A stretch of DNA of 64,000 nt, from assembly GCA_047967505.1 (NCBI GenBank), contig CM106539.1. One strand, given 5' to 3'. The first letter of the stretch is position 1, and each line of letters begins with the position of its first letter. The translations under genes and the position numbers were made by a program. Of this stretch, positions 23,861-33,740 are shown one piece after another. The notes below the pieces were generated by a model. That model worked only from the letters and a program-made list of their open reading frames with translations, was not told the origin of the DNA and did not search any database. Source of the stretch: Dipteris shenzhenensis (Eukaryota; Polypodiophyta; Polypodiopsida; Gleicheniales).

Positions 23861-24853
23861 AGTTTGAATGGATAAGGCTTAAAGTTTCTTATCTTTGTTC
23901 ATCTTGTTGCTTTGGCATCTCAATGTAGATTTCATGGAGGGGTTTCCCAAACATGTCCATTGTGGCTTGTATTGATGTCCTAAGACTTTGCCCTAGTGAG
24001 GATTGTGAGGAACCAGTTCTCAATTCTAGCCAGAACTCACTAAAGACTCTTGACATGGGGTTTCTTACTCTCTTGGTTCTCCCCTTCTTCCTCCCTTAAT
24101 TTGTTGTCATCTCTAGTGAATTCAAATTGCCTTGCTTCTTTAGTCACCATTCACATCCTCCTGCTTAAGCTTTTATTTTTGGCTATCCGTCCATCTCTTT
24201 GATATTGGTACCTTTGTTGACATTTTGTTCTTGTGACCATTATCCCATTATTCAATGCAAGTCAATTTTTGCTATTCACATCACTAGCTTCTCCAACTTA
24301 GCCATTTGAAAACCATGATTCAGCTAGCTCTTTAACCACACTGTACACACACAAGTTGCACAACTGGCAACAAGATGATCTTGACTCTATGGAATCTAGG
24401 ACCTTATATATAGAACGTTTTGGCACTATGTGATCAGTACTACCCACTTGCATTTCCAATTATCTGCACCTCCCCATCACAAGGGTAGATGCCATTACTT
24501 AGACACCAAAAGAGGGTGGATTTTGACAAGATTTTTGAGGTTAGCTTTTTGCCATCAAGGAGAACTTTTTTTCCTTAAAGATTTATATTATTTTGTTTGT
24601 TAAACCTTAATCACATTAAGGTAAGGATTGAGAATGGATTTGCCACCCTGACTCAATCTAGGATGGTCTGAGTTGAAGAGTTATTAGCTACCTTGATTCA
24701 CTCTTAGTGTCCACCGAGACTTTTACTTGTAGTATACATTGGTAGTATGGGACACTAGGGTATGTTACATCTAAGATTGTTTGATTTGGTGGTATAATCC
24801 AATGTGAGCAATACCCAAGGGCCATTAGGGTGAAGCACAAGTAGTGTATGAAG
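23861..24853. other. Anonymous region, probably upstream part of the same Gypsy remnant
   Basis: No domain is readable on either strand. The position fits the gag region of the minus-strand Gypsy fragments, but decay is too advanced to say. Confidence 0.25.
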
Positions 24854-25110
24854 CTTTTACAACTAAGGATTAATGTGTAGATTATAATATGCTAGATTAA
24901 ATATATTTTGATTATAAATGACTCTTTTGTTTTAAAGTTTTACGGCTTGTTTACTTATACTTTTTGCCTTTGTTTGTTTATATAAATTTTCATGCTTTTA
25001 CAACTAAGGATTAATGTACAGATTAAATATATTTTAATTACAAATGATTGTTTTGTTTTAAAGTTTTAAGGTTTGTTTACTCGTACTTTTTGCCTTTGTT
25101 TGTTTATGTT
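24854..25110 (+). repeat. Tandem duplication of an AT-rich unit
   Basis: 24854-24993 and 24994-25110 share CTTTTACAACTAAGGATTAA, then AGATTAAATATATTTT, TTTTGTTTTAAAGTTTTA and CTTTTTGCCTTTGTTTGTTT in the same order. The second copy is about 20 bp shorter. Confidence 0.85.
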
Positions 25111-26040
25111 ATTTGACAAATCATTCTCATTTTGTAAAATTTGAAGACCTAATGGTAAAAAAATCCATTCTTTGCGTATATTTTTATTTAAGGCTCTTCA
25201 AATTTTTTTCAAATCAATTCAATTTTATCATTTAAAATGTAAGATATTGTAAAGTCTAGTTATAGATAATGGTTTGAGTCTATAAATCTACTATATATTC
25301 TATATGAATAACTTAGTAAATTAAAAGTTTTATTATCTAATTTGATAAGACCTATGAATGTTAACTCAAAGTAGTTACAGATTTATGATAGGACAATTCA
25401 TTTTATCCTAGTTTAACTTCATAAGGACTTTACACATCTTCAAAGAATATCAAGTAAGGTTATTTCAATATTTGTGATTTTGTTAGTATGGAAAAATAAC
25501 ATAATACTTTTAAGTATGTTATGCTAGAAAATTGATAAAAGATTCAAATGTTGTGTTTATAATAAAGTCAACTGTGGAATTTTTAAGGCTTTGAAGAATG
25601 ATCTAAATTGTATACTTTTTTGAAGATCTTTTTTTTTAAATTTGCACTCTTTTTTGTAATTGTTTTTTATAGTGATATTATGATTATTTATTTAAAAAGC
25701 ATAAATCTTTTAACCACAAAAAGGGAATATTCCATTTGTTTCTTTTTTGTATGGAAAGCTACCAACTTCATATGCTATTAATAGTGTTGCAAGGAGGGGT
25801 ACAAAGAATCAAGCACAATTAGGTGTTCTTGATCTTGAAGAAGTAGACATACTTATTCATGATTTTTAATTCACAAATGATGGATGCCTACGAAGAAAAT
25901 AGACATCCTTTTTTAGGAGGTTCCATACAAATGATGGATGCCTAAGAAAGAAGAATATAGACATCCTTTTTGAGACAATTCAATCTATGTCACACAAGTT
26001 GTTGGCTCCTCCTCCAGACTCATGCGGATGTAAATGGAGG
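25111..26040. other. AT-rich anonymous region
   Basis: There is no gene. A short duplicated block (CAAATGATGGATGCCTA ... TAGACATCCTTTTT) occurs at about 25873-25912 and 25928-25969. Confidence 0.4.
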
Positions 26041-26283
26041 GAACATTAGGTGTTCATAGGGATGAAGAGAATGTTCTTGTTGATAATGTTGAGGAGGATG
26101 GGATCATTCACTTCATCATCCAATTATAACAACGACCTTGATCATCATGATACTATTGTTGTTGATATAGAAAAAGATGCTGAGGAGGATGGATCATCCA
26201 CTTCATCATCCAATTATAAAAACGACCTTGATCATCATGATACTATTGATGTTGATATAGAAAAGGATGCAGTAGGAGAGTGA
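26041..26283 (+). pseudogene. Acidic, internally duplicated coding remnant
   Basis: Two units of about 90 bp (26091-26181 and 26182-26271) encode an Asp/Glu-rich repeat containing SSSNYKNDLDHHDTI and ending DIEKDAVGE before a TGA at 26281-26283. The first unit carries one extra G (26101-26102), which breaks the frame. Without it the upstream DEENVLVDNVEEDG would join. An acidic tail like this occurs at the C-terminus of some transposases and of ordinary nuclear proteins, so I make no functional call. No upstream domain is readable. Confidence 0.35.
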
Positions 26284-26689
26284 GGGAGCGCATGTACACT
26301 TAATGGTTACATTTTCGTTACAAAAGTTCATCTTTTTTGGAATATCATTATACCAAAAATTTGCCCCACTTTTCAATTCTTTAATGATGTTAGTAAACTG
26401 TAAGGACTATGGATTGTGTTTTTTACAATTACGTAAATGTCATAAATTTCCAAGATTGCGATTAAAAATACTCTTAAATTTAGGCCTCTTTTTAACATGC
26501 TTTGTTTTCCATAGTGATAATATGCAATAGTGTTTTTAATTGTGAGCAAAAAAAGTCTCAAATTTTTTCTTTTAAAAAGGAGTAGATCCTTTAGTTGTTT
26601 TTTGTGTGCAATGTTACCTATTTTATATGCAATTGTGTTCCTCGTGTTTCTCAGCATTTGTGCCTTACCACATATTTCATAGCACCCTT

Positions 26690-26907
26690 GTTACCCCAAG
26701 AAGGTGACCCTCTTATAAACTAGTCTTCAACGTCTACATGGCAAACATATAGCCTGATCATTTGAGAATATGTCAAATCCCATATTTGACTTGGCATGGC
26801 GTTCATAACCCCCAATAATGGATATCAACACCCCCCTTTATAGTAAGCATCAGGCTAATTGCCCTAAAAGAAATTGCATCTACTAGTTGTTCAATGTAAG
26901 AGCCCTC
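26690..26907 (-). mobile_element. Copia-type 3' end: internal end, polypurine tract, LTR start
   Basis: Read on the minus strand, 26907-26832 is followed by a polypurine tract (AAAGGGGGG) and an LTR-like start TGTTGATATCC. The same internal end and polypurine tract occur in inverted orientation at 30086-30174. They share about 90% of 80 bases, with one 8-base insertion in the plus-strand copy. The LTR part beyond is not shared. No partner LTR is seen. Confidence 0.5.
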
Positions 26908-28297
26908 CATCCTGAGCTCCCTAATTATTGATGAAGGAGAGAACATTGGTAGGCCAACCCTATCCAATCACCTTGACAGCCTTCTTAAGCAAATCTCTAT
27001 TACTCTCCCTAAAACCTAGACTCCTTTCTTACCTTATGATACCAACTCATATCTTTCCATCTTCAACTTCTCGCCCCTTAAGCTTACTTAATAAACCATT
27101 TATCATTTGAACCCAAGGGAAATTTTGGACCATGCACATACATATCTATTTACATTTTATGCGACTCATGATGCCCTAAGACCCCCAAACCACCCTTTTG
27201 TTAGGAATCATAATCATTGACCACAAACATAGTGAGTTACCTAAGGCCTTCCTCTAATCCCTACATAAATGCAACACCTTTCTTCTTAATTACTCCACTC
27301 TTTGAATACCTCCCCCTCTAAACTCTTCAACCCCTCTTATGAATTTTCTCTTCCATTAGAGAAGAACCACTAAAATTTGTATTGAAAGTAACTCCCACAA
27401 CAATAAGCCTAGACGAAGTTACATTGAATTAGTTCAATGAGCATGGATAACCAAGAAGATGAGGACATGGAATCTAACTATGAAATTTTGGATAAAGCTT
27501 AACATCAGGTCCTCAAGTTTAGGAGGCATAGCAGTATCGGTGGAAAAAAAGGAAAGGTAAGCAATTTATGTTCATTAATATAAGTGGATTAATAGACCTT
27601 AATAAGGCCTTTCACATAGCTAGATGTCTTCAATTCTCTTAGACTTCAAGAGGCTTAAAGCTTTTAAGGATGCCTTGGCCGTCAACTTTGCAAAGGTTGA
27701 TAGAAGGAGAGTTTGGAGTTTGGACTCTCACTATTCTTGATAATGGTAGAGGATAGCTTACCTCAATATTGGGGAACCTAGCCAAGACTAATAGAGATGC
27801 ATATAGCAAGATTATTATGAATTTTTTTCCTTTTAAGTATCAATGAATTCATCTGGAAGACATGCGTTTCCCATTCTATAAAAAGAAGCATATAGCTAGT
27901 TTATCAAGGTTTGTTTTCCCTTTTAAGTGTCAAGTGCACTATTCTCGAAGACGTGTGGTTGTCTTGGTTGCTTAAGAGAAAAAATCATTGAAGGACTACC
28001 TCAAAGATGTAAAGGGACAAAGTAGATCAAATATCACTTAAGGATATGTAGGTCCATCAATGGATCATGCAAATTGCAAACAAGTTAGGGATTGGACCAA
28101 GGTGCCAAGCTTATTATCTTGTACCTTGAATATTTTGTCTATGATCGTTAGAGCTCTTTTTAGCTCAATCTTTGTAAGGATATAATTTTGATGTAAATAA
28201 TACAAACATAGTTTTTCACCCTCTTATAGAAACTTCTACCAAGTTGCCAAGAGACAACAACTAGAAACCATGTCTTGTAGTCTAGGTGGTATGTTTA
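26908..28297. other. Mixed decayed repeats, possible LINE pieces
   Basis: Minus-strand reading around 27230-27110 (KGGLGVLGHHESHK) resembles the GGLG motif near the end of LINE reverse transcriptases. Plus-strand reading around 27632-27710 (KAFKDALAVNFAKV) resembles a DUF4283-type ORF1. Both are weak. No gene is present. Confidence 0.3.
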
Positions 28298-28898
28298 TGT
28301 TAGAGTTAGTCATCTTCTAGCTATCAGTTAGGGAGAGAGGGCTTTTATGGGGGTGTGCCCATCAAGAGCGGTGTAGTGTTTTGATCCCTTCTTAGTGTAT
28401 TTTTACAGGTTAGGAGGGTGTTTGTGCCAAAGTTAGAGGCTCAATTGTAGGGCCTAGTTTAGGCTGGTTAGGACCCAGTTTAGGCTGCAATGATTTGATG
28501 CATGTTGTGGGTTGGTTTGGGACCCTAAATAGATCAAGTCAATCGACAAGATCGAGTTAATCGATTAGCCTAGGTTTTCTTAACCAACCATACTAGGTCG
28601 TTGGGTCGGCCAAGTTAGTAGACCTGGTCAGCCACATCAGTAATCCTCTTGGCCTTATATATAGGGCCACTCAACCCTTGTCTTTTCTGTGGTGGAGGCA
28701 CAATTTATAGTCTTTTCATGAGCTCTTGGGGCCTTGGATTGCAATTTGGACATAGGCTTCGTTTCCAACATGTGTGTGTGTTGTTTTAGGGTGTAGGTCT
28801 TACCTCGTTTGTGATCATTTAATAGTTTGTGACTTGGAGAGGGTTTAAGGTTGATGTAGTTTGTTGATGGTAGGCATGACTAGCTTGGAGTTTGTTGA
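28298..28898 (+). repeat. 5' LTR of the 2.8 kb element
   Basis: The LTR starts TGTTAGAG and ends GTTTGTTGA; the primer-binding site TGGTATCAAACC begins at 28899. Its middle part (28490-28640) is rich in TCGATT/GGTC-type motifs, as in the 3' copy. Confidence 0.6.
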
Positions 28899-29429
28899 TG
28901 GTATCAAACCTTCAACATTTGTTGACTTTGAGATATTGTCACCACTCATATCCCACCCATTCTTATTGCATCATGCATGGATTCTCATCGGCCGTGTCTT
29001 GATGGTGCGGTGACTATGCATGTGACATCAAAGCCTGATTGTGTATGAATTTCAATCCAAGAGAGCATGAGGGGCATATGGAAGTGGTTGTTGATCTTTC
29101 AAGGTGTAGACTGAAGTTGTTGTTGATCTTTGAGGGGCAGATTGAAGTTGTTGTTGCTCTTAATTAGTGGTGCACCACTTGGAAGAAGGTGCACCAATGA
29201 TGAAGGTGTGGGAAGTTTGGAAAGAAGGCGTCTTGCTATAGAAGATGTGCTATAGGCATGGAAAACATGGGAGAAAGACAGTAAACTTAATCCACAAGCT
29301 TGCAATATAGATATATTCTTGTGGACTGATACAAGACTAGTAGGCCATAGGTCCAAAGTTATTCCTTCATCTAATCCAAATCAGTAGGAAAACACACCTT
29401 ATCAATATGTAAGTGAATGGACTATTCAT

Positions 29430-29690
29430 TAATAAATGGAGAGCATGGGAGATTTCCTAAAACATGTGGAACCAAAGTATAAGATATCAAATAGATCTTT
29501 AAAGCACATGATCCAAAGAAGATATATAGGAACGTTAGTATATCATAAACGACATAGCATAGAAAATAAGATACCCTGCCTCATTCTTATGACGAGTAAA
29601 CACCCTCTTTTCAAATCACAAATCAACTGCTCAACTTCCCTTCTCTTTTTTAGCAGTGGAGTTTCTTCCTTCCCGAAAAATTGATGTCTA
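29430..29690 (+). pseudogene. Possible hAT (ZBED-type) transposase fragment
   Basis: The 82-codon frame 29436-29684 reads FLKHVEPKYKISNRS, then LKHMIQRRY, then a hydrophobic segment ending LMTSKHPLF. This parallels the L-x-P-x-Y-x-x-P-S-R, I-x-x-x-Y and L-T-x-D-x-W-T-S blocks that follow each other in hAT transposases of the ZBED kind. The catalytic Asp position and the W-T are not preserved. The match rests on a pattern I recall, not a search. It closes with a stop at 29682-29684. Confidence 0.35.
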
Positions 29691-30085
29691 ACTTGACCAA
29701 CTGACTATCAGCCCATACTATCTACATTACCTTATGGGAACGGGCCAAAAATAGTTCTATAACTATAATGGCAATGATGACAGCCAAAAGTTGCTACCAT
29801 CTCTCAGGATAGGGTGCCATCATCGGCCAACCTCGTGAAGACTCGAATTTTTGTGTAGGTGCGTAGGTCCATTATACAAGTTTATACCAATAGCATAATC
29901 GACTCTCCTAATGAGATTATATGCATCAAGTGAGATCTTAAGGGCAAACTGTCGGCTTCATCATCTATGACTACTAGAAGGAAATACAAACCACTGGCCC
30001 TCGTAACAGAGAATGTGTACAGAGTTCATAGTTCATTGTATGTAGCAAATAATATACACACGCTGATACACACCACGGTGAAGGG

Positions 30086-30174
30086 GGCTCTTGCATTGAA
30101 CAACTAGTAACTAGTAGATGCAATTTCTTTTAGGGCAATCAACTTGATGCTTAGCATAAAGGGGGGTGTCGATA
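30086..30174 (+). mobile_element. Copia-type 3' end in inverted orientation to 26821-26907
   Basis: The segment reads through GGGGGCTCTTGCATTGAACA and a polypurine tract AAAGGGGGG to an LTR-like start TGTCGATATGC. A tandem ACTAGTA duplication explains the 8-base excess over the partner at 26821-26907. Confidence 0.5.
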
Positions 30175-30186
30175 TGCAGATTTCTT

Positions 30187-30450
30187 GTGAGCTCTCTAAG
30201 ATGCAGTTCTACTCAATTTGTAGATTGCAATTTGCACACAAATGCAACTCCCACCTTGTGTGTGTGGTGTTCCACGATGCACTTCCTACTCTAGTTTGTG
30301 ATCATTCTCTGAGTTTCTCTATAGTACAGGTAGAGCTTTTCCTATATACTTCATGTGCAGTCTATTCTCTCTGAAGTCATCGTTTGGTGTCTCTCTCTAT
30401 ACACAGATCTACTCTCTACCAATCTTCGTACTTTCAGAGCTAAGAGGTGG
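30187..30450 (+). repeat. Partial third LTR-like copy
   Basis: This aligns with the 3' half of the 30451-31086 LTR: shared GAGCTCTCTAAG, TGTGTGTGTGGT, CTAGTTTGTGATCATTCTCT and TCTCTCTCTATACACA. It ends CTTTCAGAGCTAAGAGG, a likely degraded primer-binding site (TGGTATCAGAGC). It abuts the 3' LTR directly, suggesting a deletion between related elements. Confidence 0.55.
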
Positions 30451-31086
30451 TGTTAGAGTTAGTCATCTTTTGGCTGTCACTTAGGGAGTGCAGGTTTCTA
30501 CGTGGGTGTGCCCACCCAGCAAAAGGTGTAGTGTTTTGATCCTTTCTTAGCATATTTCTGGAAATGAGGAGGGGTTTATGCCAAAGTTAGAGGCTCCGTT
30601 ATAGGAGGGCTTGGTTGATGTTAGTTAGGGTTTGGTTTAGGCCACTGAGGCCTAGTTTGATGCTTGTTATGAGCTGGTTTGGGACCCTGACCAAGGTGGG
30701 CCAATTGACTTGATCGAGGTCAGGTTAATCGATGTGACCAAGTTGGCCAGGTTAGTAGACCTTGTCGGGGCCACTTCAACAGCTCTCGTGCCCCTATAAG
30801 GGCCATTTGTATGTAGTGGAGGTGTAGTCTACAACCTTCCCTTGAGCTCTCTAAGGTGCACTTCTACCTTAGTGTGAAATTTGCACATAGGCACAACAGT
30901 TTCTAGCCTGTGTGTGTGGTATTCTAGGGTGTTGTTCATGCTAGTTTGTGATCATTCTCTAGAGAAGTACATGCATAGTTTTTCCTGTATGCTCATGTGC
31001 ACTCTATTCTCTCTCTAGTCGTAGTTTGCCATCTCTCTCTCTATACACACATCTGCTCTCTATCTATGTTCGTATATTCCGTTGCA
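30451..31086 (+). repeat. 3' LTR of the 2.8 kb element
   Basis: The LTR starts TGTTAGAGTT and ends CCGTTGCA. It shares blocks with 28298-28898 throughout and with 30187-30450 in its 3' half. Confidence 0.6.
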
Positions 31087-31137
31087 CTTTAAGAGTTTAG
31101 TCCATTGTCTCTTAAGCCATCCTACTTTAGGTGATTT

Positions 31138-31863
31138 TGTTAGATATCAATGCTCCACTCTCGTGTAACTATGCGGGAACCAGCTAACTCTACTTGTAAG
31201 CCCCCCATATGAGGAGAAGGCATTTGAGTAGCTCAGTTATCCGGTAGGTCCTAGTTTGGACACCAGATGGGGGCCATGTGTGGCCTCATGGCTAGACAGC
31301 TTCAGATAGAGTTGGCACACCGCCAACTAGGCTACATGCAAGTGCGGGAAGGCATCCCTTGAATGACCGCATTGAGGCGGAGCATTTCTCGGGGCAGCCC
31401 ACTCTCGGGTTGCGGGGCCCGTTTGGAGCCTCAGATGATCCCGGATGGCTCTGGGCTGAGCGGTGACCGTAGATTAGTTGCTCTATTTTGCGCACCGGTT
31501 CTATCGTATGGTCGGTGGCCTATTTCGGGACCGACCCTCAATTGACCGTTTTGGGCGAACTCGGTCGGTCACCCAATTGAGCCTAACTGACTACGACTGG
31601 TGGCTATATAAGAGCAAGCCCGTGAAGCCCATTTCATCACTGGCTACATCAACCCTGATTCCTTAGCATCCAGCCTCCGTCTTCTACTCTTTCCGGCATG
31701 CCATCGAAGCTTCTTTCACAGGAGTGCACGACGGTTGGGAGGCAGCGCCATCTATTGTATCAGTTCTACAGTAATCAAATTTTTATTCTCCATACTATCT
31801 TGTTTTCTCTCTTGTGTACAAGATCCTGTTATCTGTTGAGCACAGACGTATTATTTTCTTACA
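31138..31863 (+). repeat. 5' LTR of the Copia element (726 bp)
   Basis: TG...CA ends. A core promoter GCTATATAAGAG lies at about 31603-31614, roughly 260 bp before the LTR end. This region is absent from the 3' LTR. Confidence 0.9.
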
Positions 31864-31880
31864 TGGTATCAGAGCCTAGA
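31864..31880 (+). promoter_or_regulatory. Primer-binding site (initiator-Met tRNA)
   Basis: TGGTATCAGAGCC directly follows the 5' LTR and is the standard plant LTR-retrotransposon primer site. Confidence 0.9.
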
Positions 31881-31933
31881 CTCCAGTAAGAAGATTTGGT
31901 AGTATGTTTTTGTTTGTGAGCAGATTGTGAGAG

Positions 31934-32760
31934 ATGGCCCAGCCCGCAAGACTGCGAATCCCACCGTTCGGCGAAAGCCGAAAGTTGGATGGCTCTAACT
32001 ATCCTCTCTGGAAGTTCAAGATGAAGACCATCCTAAGCGCATATGAGCTTTGGAACACTGCTATTGGGGTGGACATGAGGCCAGTTTCGAGACCGTATCC
32101 AGCCAATGCAAGACAACAGATAGTACCAACTGCGGATGAGATTCTCGCGTGGACAAGAAGAAATGCAGATGCGCTGTGTTCTATTGTCTGTAGTGTTAGT
32201 GATTCCGTCATGGCATTAATTCAACATGTCACCACGGCGGAGGAGGCATGGACAGTCTTGAAAAATCAATACGAGACCATGAATCAAATGCGGATTCAGA
32301 ATCTAGAGACTCAACTCGCGAACGAGAAGTTGTCTGAGTTTGAAGCGACAGAGAAGTTTATCACCAAGGTGAAGAATCTGCGCGATCAGATGATTGCAAT
32401 TGGCATCACCATCACTAGTGAGAATCTAGCACGAAGGTTGTAATGGTGCTGAATACGCAGAACAAAAATCCGCCCCTCAACTTTGAGGATTTCAATGCAA
32501 TGCTTCTAGAGGAGGAGATGTGTCAAAAGATGAGGACTGGAGAAGATTCGGCTTTCTGGACCGGATCAAAGAAAGGTAAGGGTAAGGACTCTGGTAACCC
32601 ATCTTCTTCTTATGATAAAAAGAGAAAGAAGAAGATCAAGTGCTTCTATTGCAACAAGGCAGGGCACAAGCAGAATGAGTGCCGAAAGAAGATTGCAGAT
32701 GAGAAGAACAGAGTAAAGAAAGAGTCCAGCAACAGCGCGCAGGCAGTACCAATAGAGCTA
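31934..32760 (+). pseudogene. Copia gag with CCHC knuckle
   Basis: The first frame (31934-32443, 169 codons) is a UBN2/Copia Gag: KLDGSNYPLWKFKMKTIL near the start, then EEAWTVLKNQYE and LRDQMIAIGI. It is broken by a frame change at about 32440. The second frame (32443-32850) continues Gag and carries CFYCNKAGHKQNEC at about 32641-32682, an exact C-x2-C-x4-H-x4-C nucleocapsid knuckle. Lys-rich stretches flank the knuckle. Gag would package the element RNA into virus-like particles, but this copy cannot make the full protein. Confidence 0.85.
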
Positions 32761-32804
32761 TTCGTCGCAATTGAGGAGATTTGCACGGAGGCAGTTCATG
32801 TACC

Positions 32805-33740
32805 TGCGGTGAACCTTGGATCATTAACAGTGGTGCATCACGCCACATGACTAGTCGGAAGGATTCGAATACCTCTCTATAGCCGGTAGGGAATGACATC
32901 ATGGTAGCAGTCGGCAATGATGCAAAATGCCCAGCAAAAGGAAAAGGTACGATTGCTCTCAAGTCAGATGGAGTTGTAAAATAGTTGTCCGATGTTCTTT
33001 ATGTGCCAGATATCAAGAGGAACTTATTGTCCATTTCTGCGATCACGGATCGGGACCTCAAAGTTCAATTCTATAAGAATGGTGCACAGATCCTGGATCC
33101 TCAAGGGAAGGTCATTGGTAAAGGTACACGGCGCAACAACATTTACGAACTCTCAGTTTTCAGTGCTCGAGCGGATGTGAAGAACACTAAGCTGTGGCAT
33201 GAGAGGTTTGGTCATCTAAACCTTAGTTCTTTGAAGGAGATGCATAAAAGTGGAATGATTGTAGACCTACCAGAAATTTCAAATCTGCCCGATGTATGTG
33301 AAGCTTGCATGATGGGCAAGCAGCATCGGTAGCCCTTTCCTAAAGAGGCCAGTAGGGCAAAGGCTCCTCTAGAGCTCGTTCACACAGACCTCTGCGGAAA
33401 GATGGAGACGGAAGCTTTGGGTGGTTCCTTCTACTTCATGATGCTGATCGACGACTATAGTAGAAGGATATGGATATACTTCCTGAAGACAAAAGACGAG
33501 GCTTTCAGTAGGTTCAAGGAATGGCATGTAATGGTCAAGAAAGAATCGGGGAGGAAGGTGAAGAAGCTGAGATCAGCAGGCAGAGGTGGAGAGTTCACAT
33601 CGACTGAATTCGAAAGTTATTGCAAAAGTCACGGAATCAAGAGGCAGAAACCCCCGCCACATACATCAGAGCAAAATGGAGTAGTAGAACACAAGATGCG
33701 CGTCACCTGCGAAATGTGGGCCGGAGTATGATGAAAGGGA
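32805..33740 (+). pseudogene. Copia protease and integrase, protease active site mutated
   Basis: In one frame the protease active site reads WIINSGASRHMT. The catalytic Asp of D-S-G-A is Asn (AAC at 32826-32828). The integrase zinc region follows (HERFGHLNLSSL, then CEACMMGKQHR at 33296-33329) and is ended by a TAG at 33330-33332. The catalytic core continues at 33340-33740 with LVHTDLCGKM, LIDDYSRRIW, GRGGEFTSTEF and HTSEQNGVVEHK. GGEF replaces the usual D-N-G-G-E context (G-R-G-G-E), so the second catalytic Asp is also lost. A frame change at about 33720 moves the C-terminal part to other frames. Confidence 0.85.

Larger units (their letters stand above)
28298..31086 (+). mobile_element. 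Non-autonomous LTR retrotransposon (about 2.8 kb, no pol)
   Basis: Two related LTRs begin TGTTAGAGTTAGTCATCTT (28298 and 30451) and share ordered blocks such as TGTAGTGTTTTGATCC, CCAAAGTTAGAGGCTC, GAGCTCT and TTTGTGATCATT. The 5' LTR is followed by TGGTATCAAACC, matching an initiator-Met tRNA primer site. Flanking pentamers GTTTA (28293-28297) and CTTTA (31087-31091) agree at four of five bases and may be an old target duplication. The interior holds no Gag or Pol. It does hold a hAT-like fragment and a partial third LTR-like copy at about 30187-30450. The high LTR divergence indicates an old insertion. Confidence 0.6.
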
